Part shown: positions 1 through 7,167 of the stretch, in pieces
How positions within the stretch are numbered: position 1 is the stretch's first letter
How the letters are laid out: every line of letters starts with the position of its first letter
Origin: Bacteroidaceae bacterium
GTDB lineage: Bacteria > Bacteroidota > Bacteroidia > Bacteroidales > Bacteroidaceae
Assembly: GCA_017558165.1 (NCBI GenBank)
Contig: JAFYWE010000028.1
Location: 1-7,303 of the forward strand
Length of the DNA stretch: 7,303 nucleotides
Direction: 5' to 3'
Notes under the pieces: generated by a model
Told to the model about the DNA's origin: nothing
The model's database searches: none
The model's input: only the letters and a program-made list of their open reading frames with translations
Position numbers and translations under genes: made by a program

Positions 1-3000
1 TAGTTGTTGCTGAGTGTCCAGGTCTTGCCGTGGTCACTTGAGCTGATGATGCGTGCCTGGAATGTGCTGTGTGTGGTTGATGATGTGGGGCGTGTGGGAG
101 CTACGCACATGAGCTTGCCGTCACGTGTCTGCATGAATGAACCCGAGCTTGGGAACAGTGCACATATGCTTTTGCGCTCGCTGTCGCTGCATCCTGCTCC
201 GTAGAGCTGGTTGGTGATGTCGACAGGTGCGTCCCAGGTCTCGCCGTTGTCGTGGCTGGTGATTACCTTGATGAGCTGTGGACTGTTAGGGGTGCCGTAG
301 AAGAATCCCTCCTTTGAGCACACGAGCACGTGGATATCGCCTGTGACCATGTCGGTAACGATAGCGGGGTCGCCGTGGCCGTAGTCTCCGCCAAGGGCAC
401 TTGTACCGGCGATTGTCACGGGGTCGCTCCATGTGGCTCCGTTGTCCTTGCTCACACGTGCGACTACGTCGATGTTGTTGGGCAAGTCGCCGTTAGAGCC
501 CCAACGCTTGTCGGTGACTGCTACAAGCCAGCCGTTCTTGGCTGTGGTGAGCGCTGGGATGCGGTAGTAGCGTGAGCCGTGGGTGTTGAGGTACTCGACT
601 GTGCTTGCGCTAAGGAATACGATGGCGTTGTTGGCCGGGTTACCGTTCCTAACGCTCTGCTCCTTGCCGTTGACGGTGTAGCTTGTGATCTCGGTGTCGA
701 TGATGTCACCCTCCTGGGCTGTCTCCTTGATGTCGGCTACCACCCAATAGTGTACCGATGCCTCGTTGGCTACCTGTACGGGGGTGTCGAATGTTACCTT
801 GAAATTACCGTTGCTGTCGGGCGTGGCGGTGCCGAGCAACTGGCTGTTCTCCTTGCCTGTGTAGTACTCGAACATGTCGCTTACCCTGTAGATTCTTACG
901 TTCTCGACATTGGCGCTGTTTACGCTACCACCGATGGCGTCGAAGGTCTTGCTGCCCTTGAGACCTGTCACGTTGGGCTTCACGCGCAAGAGGGCGTAGT
1001 CCTTGCCTCCGATGCCTACACCCATTGCAGAGTGCTCGATGGTGAGGCTGTTGATGCTTATCTCGGTGTCAAGTTCTTCGCTGGTGAGTGGGCGGAGTGA
1101 CCACAACGATGCGTTGCTGTTGCTTGCCTGCCAGGTCACGATGACAACGTTGTCCTCCTGGGCATGGATGGGCTGGCTGCTTGCGTCCGACTTGATGGTG
1201 AAGGCGTTGGGCAGCTCGGCTGTTCCGCTCCAGCTTGTGATGGTGTAGTTGTAGTGCGGCTCGCTCACAAGTCCTGCATTGGCATGGTTCTTGTCCTGTG
1301 TCTTTGACATGTACTTGCCGTTGTAGTTCTTGATGGCTACCTTGCCGGCGCTGTTCTTCTCGAAGCACCATATCATGCTGGGGTCAAGTCTCACGTTGCT
1401 GTATGTGAATGCGCCGTCGCCGTTGGTCTGGATGGCCTTGCCTGCGCAGTATGCGTTGCTGGCTGCCGATACGATGTAGTACCAGTGCTTCTCGCTATCG
1501 GTCGAGTAGCTTACCTCGCTGGCGTACTCTACCTCCTCGGTGGTGCTGAGCGCGGCAATCTGCTCGTCGGTGAGTGCGCTGCCGTAGAATGTGGCTGTGT
1601 GCACTGTGGCGTCGCAGAGCTCGTGTGATGCGTTGCCTGCCATACCGCCACCGATGTAGATGCCTGCCGACGGGTGGTTGGCCTTGATGTCGCAGAATGC
1701 TGGTACTTCATAGTTGGCCAGCGGGTATGTGAAGTTACCCTTGTTGGTGCCGTTGATGTAGAATGTAACGACACCGGAGCCCTTGGCGGTTCTGTTGGCT
1801 GTGAAGGCTATCTTCACGGTCTGGCCAGTGGGGAGCGCGCCTGTACTCAGGGTAAAACGGTCGCCGTCTCTTGTAGATGCAAGGTGCGCAAGGCTCGCGT
1901 TGTAGTGTCCAAGGGCAAAGTATGGGGTACTTGTTGGGGTGGCTGTAGTTGTGACTGCCGATGACGGGTTGGCGGCGCACACGAATGCTCCACGGCCTGA
2001 CATGCTGCTGTTGAGTGTAACGTCAAGCACGACTGTGTAGCTCTGCAGGGCGAACACCTTGGCTGCCTGCTCGTCGGTGAGCTGGTATGGCATGCTGCCT
2101 GACATTGTAGCCTCGTTGAGTGACAATACCGGTGTAGGCAAATCTACCTCCTCGGGCTCCTGGATGTCGGCTGCCTCCATAATCAGAATCTGGCATCCGT
2201 CATCAGTGCGGTCACTGCCGAGTGAGCTGCTGTTGCTCCAGTTGTAGAGCTTGTAGCCCTGTGCCGAGCCTGTCTGGTTGAGCTGTACATCGCCCGATGA
2301 GATGATGTAGTAGGCCGTGGTGTTCGAGTAGCTTACAGTCCAGCCTTTCGATGGCTTTGTGGCGGTGGTCGTTATCTGGGTGTTGTATGTGGCAACAGGG
2401 TTCAGGTAAGAGCCGTACTGGCGGTTGATGATGTCGTATGTGTCATCGCCACGATTGACGAACTTCCACATTGATGTTGCCGAGTTGGCTGTGCTCTGCT
2501 CACCGATAACGCCTGTTGAGGCACCTTTGGCGGTGAGGTAGAGGTTCTGGGCGCGCAGTGTGGTGAACTGGTACCAGTGGTCGGCATTGTCGGTACTTGC
2601 CTTTGGCATTGAGAGTGACTCCTTGAGGATGGTGCTTAGCTTCTGTGTCATCTCGTCTACCTCGGTCTGGGTAATCTCGCTCTTGTCAAGGAGGGCGTTT
2701 GCCTTCTCAAGTTCGGCGTCGAATGTCTTCATCTTCTCGGTGTCGTAGAGGCCGATGGCGTCACCGCGTCCTGCCATGAGTCCGCGTGCAATGACCTGTG
2801 TCAATGTGTTGCGCAGACCGGCCTGCTCGTGGCGCTTTGTTGCCTCGCTCTCGCTTATCACGCTGTAATTGTCACCAGGGAAATCGGCAAGCAGCGTGTT
2901 CTTGATTGCGTTTGCCATTACTACATAACCCACGCCACCGAGGTAGTTGGTCGGGTAGAAGTATTTTGTGTTGGCCACGTTACCGCTGACGAGCTTGCTG

Positions 3001-4199
3001 TATATGTCAATGTACTTTACGTTGCCGCCCTCAAGTGTCTTCATGTAGCTGTTGAGTACCGATACGCGTGAGATGTTCTTGCTTGCGTCGGCCATGGGGC
3101 AGAGTGATACAAGGTAAATCTTGGTCTCTGGGAATTTCTGCTTTACCTTGTTTACAAGTGAATTGTAGTTGGTCTTGATTGTCTCGATGGCTGTGTTGCC
3201 ATTGCAGTCGCCGCTTCCTGTGTAGATGAGAATGGCCTTGGGATTCTGCTTTGTAACACCTGTGTTTGCGAATGTGGCATCAATGAGCTTGCCGGTTGTC
3301 TCTATGTCGCCACCGTAGCCCCAGGCTGTACCGCGGTTCTTCACGTTGTAGTTGCCGAGAAGCTCCTGCCACTCGCCACATCTTACGAGTTCGTCGCCGA
3401 AGAAGAGCACGTCGTCACTGCTGACGGGCAACATGCTGAAATATGTGGCACGCATGGCGTTGGTATTGTTGTTCGTGATATTGCCCCTGTTCTGCTTTGA
3501 TGATGTGTTGTCGGGGTATACGGTCTTTACCGTGTACTCCTCGCCCTCGGCAAGGTGCTCGCAGATGGCATCGCACCATACCTTATATGATGCTGCGGTG
3601 AGGTGCAGGTTGTCGTAGCTCCAAACGCCGTTATTGGCAATACCAATGAGCTTGTCATAGAGGTCGATGTACTTGAGCCAGTCTGCATCCATTGACTCTA
3701 CATACTCCTTTACTATCTTGTTGGTGTGCAGCCAGGTGGCCTCGACTCTGTTGTTTGTCTTGTTGTTGAGGATGCTGTAAAGGTATACCTTTGTCTGTGG
3801 TGAGCGCTGGTGGATACGTTCCACGATGCTCTTCACGTACTGCAGTACCTGCTCTCCGCTGAAATTGAGACCGCCCGATGTGGCAATGTCATTTGTACCT
3901 ATCATCATGAATACCTTCTTGGGCTTGCCGGCAAGGTATGACTCCAGGTTGTTGCTCTGCTCGGTAGAGTAGGTACCTGAGTTTCCGCGGTTCACGATGG
4001 GGAGGTAGTTGCCGTCTGAGGTCTGGAATGCCTCGTACCAGCAGTGCATGTCGGTGATGCTGTTACCGATGAATACGATGCTCTCTTCGTTTGTCTCAAG
4101 CACTTTGAATGAATCGAACCTGTGGTTACGGTACGCTTCATCGGCGAATGCTGTCATTGCTGCAAGAATGCAACACAGTAGGAAAGTAAATTTTTTCAT
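1..4199 (-). CDS. Secreted multidomain SGNH esterase / GH33 sialidase (partial, C-terminus beyond left edge)
   Basis: Translating the minus strand from the ATG at 4199 gives 1,399 codons without a stop; the 3' end is outside the window. Visible modules (residues): signal peptide 1-19, a hydrophobic run ending AFA before DE, with no lipobox. SGNH hydrolase about 40-220 with all blocks: GNSIT (Ser47), NRGNSG (70-75), GTND (101-104), DNLH (196-199). A degenerate SGNH about 262-437. A helical, FIVAR-like stretch about 445-530. A ricin/beta-trefoil-like module about 540-676. A CBM40/LamG-like jelly roll about 690-884, ending with IGGG, SHE and an ALTDEQI-type edge. A second trefoil-like module about 903-1040. 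A BNR-associated N-terminal domain about 1045-1195. GH33 from about 1201, with YRIP (1212-1215, first Arg of the sialidase triad) and Asp boxes SKDNGATW (1250-1257), SHDNGETW (1315-1322) and SSDHGKTW (1387-1394). Expected role: exported removal of O-acetyl groups and terminal sialic acid from host glycans. The start is supported by the signal peptide directly behind it and an A-rich leader. The remaining Asp boxes, Arg residues and the nucleophilic Tyr lie outside, so sialidase activity is inferred from family; the esterase substrate is inferred from the fusion. Confidence 0.95.
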   Translation of the reverse strand, partial: MKKFTFLLCCILAAMTAFADEAYRNHRFDSFKVLETNEESIVFIGNSITDMHCWYEAFQTSDGNYLPIVNRGNSGTYSTEQSNNLESYLAGKPKKVFMMIGTNDIATSGGLNFSGEQVLQYVKSIVERIHQRSPQTKVYLYSILNNKTNNRVEATWLHTNKIVKEYVESMDADWLKYIDLYDKLIGIANNGVWSYDNLHLTAASYKVWCDAICEHLAEGEEYTVKTVYPDNTSSKQNRGNITNNNTNAMRATYFSMLPVSSDDVLFFGDELVRCGEWQELLGNYNVKNRGTAWGYGGDIETTGKLIDATFANTGVTKQNPKAILIYTGSGDCNGNTAIETIKTNYNSLVNKVKQKFPETKIYLVSLCPMADASKNISRVSVLNSYMKTLEGGNVKYIDIYSKLVSGNVANTKYFYPTNYLGGVGYVVMANAIKNTLLADFPGDNYSVISESEATKRHEQAGLRNTLTQVIARGLMAGRGDAIGLYDTEKMKTFDAELEKANALLDKSEITQTEVDEMTQKLSTILKESLSMPKASTDNADHWYQFTTLRAQNLYLTAKGASTGVIGEQSTANSATSMWKFVNRGDDTYDIINRQYGSYLNPVATYNTQITTTATKPSKGWTVSYSNTTAYYIISSGDVQLNQTGSAQGYKLYNWSNSSSLGSDRTDDGCQILIMEAADIQEPEEVDLPTPVLSLNEATMSGSMPYQLTDEQAAKVFALQSYTVVLDVTLNSSMSGRGAFVCAANPSSAVTTTATPTSTPYFALGHYNASLAHLASTRDGDRFTLSTGALPTGQTVKIAFTANRTAKGSGVVTFYINGTNKGNFTYPLANYEVPAFCDIKANHPSAGIYIGGGMAGNASHELCDATVHTATFYGSALTDEQIAALSTTEEVEYASEVSYSTDSEKHWYYIVSAASNAYCAGKAIQTNGDGAFTYSNVRLDPSMIWCFEKNSAGKVAIKNYNGKYMSKTQDKNHANAGLVSEPHYNYTITSWSGTAELPNAFTIKSDASSQPIHAQEDNVVIVTWQASNSNASLWSLRPLTSEELDTEISINSLTIEHSAMGVGIGGKDYALLRVKPNVTGLKGSKTFDAIGGSVNSANVENVRIYRVSDMFEYYTGKENSQLLGTATPDSNGNFKVTFDTPVQVANEASVHYWVVADIKETAQEGDIIDTEITSYTVNGKEQSVRNGNPANNAIVFLSASTVEYLNTHGSRYYRIPALTTAKNGWLVAVTDKRWGSNGDLPNNIDVVARVSKDNGATWSDPVTIAGTSALGGDYGHGDPAIVTDMVTGDIHVLVCSKEGFFYGTPNSPQLIKVITSHDNGETWDAPVDITNQLYGAGCSDSERKSICALFPSSGSFMQTRDGKLMCVAPTRPTSSTTHSTFQARIISSSDHGKTWTLSNN

Positions 4200-4316
4200 A
4201 AGTTTTTTGGTTAGTTGTTTCTTCTTGTAGAGAGTGCCGTCGGTTTGCGGGAACCTCTTGTGTCATTGTGGTTTCGGTATCCTTATGGACCTTGGACATT
4301 CTCTGGCTGTCGGGTA

Positions 4317-4343
4317 CAAAAATAGAGGCTTGTCATTGACAAA
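4317..4343 (-). promoter_or_regulatory. Possible Bacteroidetes-type promoter of the sialidase-esterase gene
   Basis: On the minus strand TATTTTTG (4317-4324) fits the TAnnTTTG -7 consensus exactly, and TTTG (4340-4343) lies upstream. The 15-base spacer is shorter than the usual roughly 19-21, and both elements are built from the hairpin and T-tract of the preceding terminator, so the match may be a by-product of that structure. If real, transcription would start near 4310 and leave an untranslated leader of about 110 bases. No better promoter-like match was seen in 4200-4316. Confidence 0.25.
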
Positions 4344-4350
4344 CCTCTAT
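4318..4350 (-). terminator. Rho-independent terminator after the GH20 gene, possibly bidirectional
   Basis: Arms 4322-4334 and 4338-4350 form a 13-bp stem with a three-base loop. The only non-Watson-Crick position (4329/4343) is a G-U wobble in the minus-strand RNA. Five T residues follow the stem on the minus strand (4322 down to 4318), and an A-rich run precedes it, so a T-tract also follows on the plus strand (4353-4357). It begins about 35 bases after the GH20 stop codon and separates that gene from the sialidase-esterase gene, which argues against simple co-transcription. Confidence 0.8.
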
Positions 4351-4384
4351 GATTTTTCTTAAATTTATTTAATGGGCGTGAAAT

Positions 4385-6034
4385 TTACCAACCTACCTGG
4401 ACGCCGTCCTCGTAGAAGTGGCGGCCGAAGCTCCAGCCCCATACGCTGTAGTAGCGTGCAAGCTCCTTGGCACGGCCGATGAATTCCTCGACATCCTTTG
4501 TCGCAGGGTCGGGGTTGCTCCAGCCGATTTCGGCGATAGCACCCAAACGTGGCAATGTCTTGTATTGCAACTGCATAGGTGTTGTCACGTACTCGGTCCA
4601 CAGGTTGCCCTGCACGCCCATGATGTACTTCTGCTCGTTCTTTTCCAACTGGTCGTATGGGTTGAATGAGTATGTCTTGCGCAATGGAACGTAGCTGCCG
4701 TTGCTGTCAAGCTCATCCTTGCGGTCGGTAGTCTGGCGCAGGTCAAGGTAGCAGTAGCCGCCTGGGGTCATGATGGCGTTGTTGCCGGCCTTTGCAGCGG
4801 CGATACCGCCCTCGGTACCACGCCATGACATGATTGTGGCACCCTTGCTCACGCCGCCCTCAAGAATCTCGTCCCAGCCGATCATCTTGCGGCCGTGGTC
4901 GTTGAGGAACTTCTCGATGCGGTTGTTCACGTATGACTGCAACTCGGCCTCGTTCTTCAGGTTGTTGTCCTTGATACGCTTCTGGCAGTCGGGGCACTCC
5001 TTCCACATGTCGCGTGGAGCCTCGTCACCACCGATGTGGATGTACTCGCCGGGGAACAGGTCAATCACCTCGGTGAGTACGTTCTCCCAGAACTTGAATG
5101 TGCTCTCCTTGCCGGCGCAGGCAATCTGCTTCGATACGCCCCAGTAAGCCCATGTCTTGTAGTTGCCTTCCTCGCCCTCGCAACCCAACCATGGGTATGC
5201 GCTCAACGCGCCCAGTGAGTGGCCTGGAATCTCAATCTCGGGAACGATTGTGATGAAGCGCTCCTGAGCATACTTTACAACCTCCTTTATCTGCTTCTGT
5301 GTGTAGTAGCCGCCGTAAGGGATGCCGTCAAGACCCTCGTTGTGGCCTGTGGTTGTCTGCTCGCGGTTGCTGCCTATCTGTGTAAGGAGGGGGTACTTCT
5401 TTATCTCGATGCGCCAGCCCTGGTCCTCGGTGAGGTGCCAGTGGAAACGGTTCAACTTGTGGAGTGCAAGGATGTCGATCATCTCCTTGATTGTCTCTAC
5501 GTCCCAGAAGTGGCGTGAGCAGTCGAGCATGAAACCGCGGTAACCGAAGTGTGGCGCGTCGCTGATAGTGAGCAATGGCAATGCAAGGCTCTTGAGATCA
5601 AGTGGTGTCTCGTAAGCCTGTACAGGGACAATCTGCTTGATTGTCTGCACAGCATAGAACACTCCGGCAGCTGTCTTTGCCTTGATGATGATGTTCTCGG
5701 GGGTAATCTCGAGGTTGTAACCCTCTTCCTTTACCGAGCCGTCCTGTCTGATGATGATGTTGTTTGTACCCTCGATCTTCGAACCTTTCTTGAAGGCCTT
5801 GCCGAACAGTTCGGTACCGAGCTTGTTGAGCTCGTTGAGAGCGTACTTGATGTTGCCGTCCTCGAGCTTGCATACCACCTTTGTCGATGGGCTGAGTACG
5901 AACTTGCTGTTGCTGTTGCCGAGCTCCATCTTTGTGGGCTTTGGCAGGATGTTCTTTGCATTGTGTATCTGCGCTGTAGACAATGTCACCACGGCTGTCA
6001 ATGCAATGAGCAATGATAGAATTCTCTTTGACAT
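4385..6034 (-). CDS. Secreted GH20 beta-N-acetylhexosaminidase
   Basis: A complete 549-residue exo-acting glycosidase that removes non-reducing terminal beta-GlcNAc/GalNAc, using the substrate acetamido group as nucleophile. Residues 1-21 are a signal peptide (basic start, hydrophobic core, STA before Gln22), so it acts in the periplasm or at the cell surface. The GH20b-type N-terminal domain spans about 27-160. The catalytic barrel begins with GYRGFMLD (164-171, Arg166 in the sugar-binding position), followed by FHWHLTEDQGWR (197-208), PEIEIPGH (265-272) and the catalytic Asp337-Glu338 pair in HIGGDEAP. Pocket aromatics appear in GWDE (386-389), SWRG (403-406) and GNLWTEY (476-482). All key residues are present and the length is normal for compact Bacteroidetes GH20 enzymes. 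It lacks the extra C-terminal carbohydrate-binding domains seen in longer relatives. The ATG at 6034 is favoured because the signal peptide starts there; no Shine-Dalgarno sequence is visible, as usual in this phylum. It sits upstream of the sialidase-esterase on the same strand but is followed by a strong terminator. The choice between GlcNAc-, GalNAc- or chitobiose-linked substrates cannot be read from sequence. Confidence 0.97.
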   Translation of the reverse strand: MSKRILSLLIALTAVVTLSTAQIHNAKNILPKPTKMELGNSNSKFVLSPSTKVVCKLEDGNIKYALNELNKLGTELFGKAFKKGSKIEGTNNIIIRQDGSVKEEGYNLEITPENIIIKAKTAAGVFYAVQTIKQIVPVQAYETPLDLKSLALPLLTISDAPHFGYRGFMLDCSRHFWDVETIKEMIDILALHKLNRFHWHLTEDQGWRIEIKKYPLLTQIGSNREQTTTGHNEGLDGIPYGGYYTQKQIKEVVKYAQERFITIVPEIEIPGHSLGALSAYPWLGCEGEEGNYKTWAYWGVSKQIACAGKESTFKFWENVLTEVIDLFPGEYIHIGGDEAPRDMWKECPDCQKRIKDNNLKNEAELQSYVNNRIEKFLNDHGRKMIGWDEILEGGVSKGATIMSWRGTEGGIAAAKAGNNAIMTPGGYCYLDLRQTTDRKDELDSNGSYVPLRKTYSFNPYDQLEKNEQKYIMGVQGNLWTEYVTTPMQLQYKTLPRLGAIAEIGWSNPDPATKDVEEFIGRAKELARYYSVWGWSFGRHFYEDGVQVGW

Positions 6035-6062
6035 GATTATAATGGTTTTAGTTGATATTTCC

Positions 6063-6079
6063 GATACGCGAAGATACGC
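6063..6079. repeat. Direct repeat GATACGC, 10-base period, at the GH20 promoter
   Basis: The heptamer GATACGC occurs at 6063-6069 and again at 6073-6079, starting exactly 10 bases apart, about one helical turn. The two copies span the candidate -7 element of the GH20 gene. Such phasing is what a regulator binding one DNA face would need, but seven bases repeated once can arise by chance. No regulator gene is in the window. Confidence 0.4.
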
Positions 6080-6100
6080 AATACTTCTCTAATAAGGAAA
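6069..6100 (-). promoter_or_regulatory. Candidate promoter of the GH20 gene
   Basis: On the minus strand TATCTTCG (6069-6076) differs by one base from the Bacteroidetes -7 element TAnnTTTG. TTTC (6097-6100) lies exactly 20 bases upstream and differs by one base from the TTTG -33 element. The predicted start of transcription would leave a leader of roughly 25-35 bases before the ATG at 6034. The -7 element overlaps a repeated GATACGC motif (separate entry). Confidence 0.45.
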
Positions 6101-6154
6101 GAGAGAATAAAAAAAATGCAAATTTATCGGATTATGTAGGCGTAAGTTGTTTTT

Positions 6155-6183
6155 TTTGTTTACATTCGCAAACGGTAGAATAT
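6155..6183 (+). promoter_or_regulatory. Candidate promoter region of the ROK kinase gene
   Basis: Two overlapping possibilities are visible. TACATTCG (6161-6168) is one base from the TAnnTTTG -7 consensus and would give a leader of about 25-30 bases, but it lacks a good -33 TTTG. Alternatively TTTG (6155-6158) is followed after 17 bases by TAGAATAT (6176-6183), a poor -7 match with a very short leader. The region also contains the imperfect dyad GTTTACATTCGCAAAC (6158-6173). Confidence 0.3.
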
Positions 6184-6201
6184 AATTAAATTAACCAAAA
6201 T

Positions 6202-7167
6202 ATGATTATGAGCGAAAAGTATGTAATTGGAATTGACCTTGGCGGTACAAATACCGTTATCGGTCTGGTAGATGCAAAGGGCCATATTCTGGCAAAGGAT
6301 GATTCAATCAAGACTCAGGCACATCCTGATATCGAGGAGTATACCGACTCTATTGCGGCTGTCATCAAGAAGCTGGCCGAGGAGAACGGTTGCACTGGCA
6401 AGCTCGAGGGTGTTGGTGTAGGTGCTCCTATGGCCAACTATTATACAGGCGAGATTGTGAACGCTGCCAACCTTCCTTGGAAGGGTATCGTTCCACTGGG
6501 CTGGCTCATCGAGAAGAAGACCGGTCTCACAACAAAGGTTACAAATGATGCCAATGCCGCTGCAATCGGTGAGATGAAGTACGGCGTTGCCCAGGGCATG
6601 AAGGATTTCGTATATATCACTTTGGGTACAGGCGTAGGTAGCGGTATCGTTGCCAATGGTCAGCTTATCTATGGCCACGATGGTTTTGCTGGTGAGCTCG
6701 GTCACGTTACAGCTCCTGTCCTTGAGGGTCGTTCTTGCGGTTGCGGCCGTACAGACTGTCTCGAGACCTATACATCGGCTACAGGTATCGTACGTACAGC
6801 GAAGAAATGGCTTGTTGAGCGCGATACTCCAAGCTCATTGCGCGATATCTGCATGAACGAGCTTACATCAAAGATGCTCTACGATGCGGCTATGCAGGGC
6901 GACAAGCTCGCTTTGGAGATCTTCGACTTCACAGGTAAGGTTCTCGGTGATGCTTTCTGTAACTTCATTGCATTCTCTGCTCCTGAGGCAATCATCCTTT
7001 TCGGTGGTCTTGCAAACGCAGGTGACCTGTTGCTCGAGCCAATCCGCAAGCAGATGAACGAGAACGTTGTGTTCTTGTGGAAGGACAAGGTGAAGGTGCT
7101 GAAGTCTTCACTCCCAGGTGCTGATGCTGCCGTTCTTGGTGCCTCGGCTCTCGGCTGGAAGGAATAA
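6202..7167 (+). CDS. ROK-family sugar kinase (glucokinase / N-acetylglucosamine kinase-like)
   Basis: A complete 321-residue cytoplasmic kinase expected to phosphorylate glucose or an N-acetylhexosamine at C6 with ATP. The ATP-binding phosphate-1 loop is IGIDLGGTNTVIGLVD (9-24). Asp116 in TNDANAAAIGE (114-124) is in the catalytic-base position. LGTGVGSGIV (141-150) is the second phosphate loop. GELGHVT (164-170) provides the sugar-contact Glu165 and zinc ligand His168. SCGCGRTDCLE (178-188) gives zinc ligands Cys179, Cys181 and Cys186. The usual Gly before the last Cys is Asp here. There is no N-terminal helix-turn-helix, so this is a kinase rather than a NagC/Mlc-type ROK repressor. The start at 6202 follows an A-rich leader; a second Met two codons on (6208) is an equally possible start. 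It is transcribed divergently from the GH20 gene across 167 bases. In Bacteroides fragilis the ROK hexokinase RokA phosphorylates glucose and N-acetylglucosamine and is used in sialic acid catabolism. That role fits this neighbourhood, but substrate preference cannot be proved here. Confidence 0.95.
   Translation: MIMSEKYVIGIDLGGTNTVIGLVDAKGHILAKDDSIKTQAHPDIEEYTDSIAAVIKKLAEENGCTGKLEGVGVGAPMANYYTGEIVNAANLPWKGIVPLGWLIEKKTGLTTKVTNDANAAAIGEMKYGVAQGMKDFVYITLGTGVGSGIVANGQLIYGHDGFAGELGHVTAPVLEGRSCGCGRTDCLETYTSATGIVRTAKKWLVERDTPSSLRDICMNELTSKMLYDAAMQGDKLALEIFDFTGKVLGDAFCNFIAFSAPEAIILFGGLANAGDLLLEPIRKQMNENVVFLWKDKVKVLKSSLPGADAAVLGASALGWKE

Noticed and set aside
579..1100. A 173-codon plus-strand open frame across the sialidase region.
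   Set aside because: It is antisense to the continuous minus-strand frame that contains recognisable sialidase motifs, and its product has no recognisable domain; a by-product of GC-rich codon use on the other strand.
4138..4299. A 53-codon minus-strand reading frame starting in the sialidase leader (ATG at 4299) and ending inside the signal peptide coding region in another frame.
   Set aside because: It overlaps the real start out of frame, has no ribosome-binding feature, shows a low-complexity polar composition and resembles nothing recognisable; most likely chance, although a regulatory upstream frame cannot be excluded.
5549..6016. A 155-codon plus-strand open frame over the N-terminal half of the hexosaminidase gene.
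   Set aside because: It is the complement of a well-supported GH20 gene; the product is an irregular Leu/Val/Cys-rich sequence with no family resemblance.
6304..6705. A 133-codon minus-strand open frame inside the ROK kinase gene.
   Set aside because: It is antisense to the clear ROK motifs and has no leader or recognisable domain of its own.
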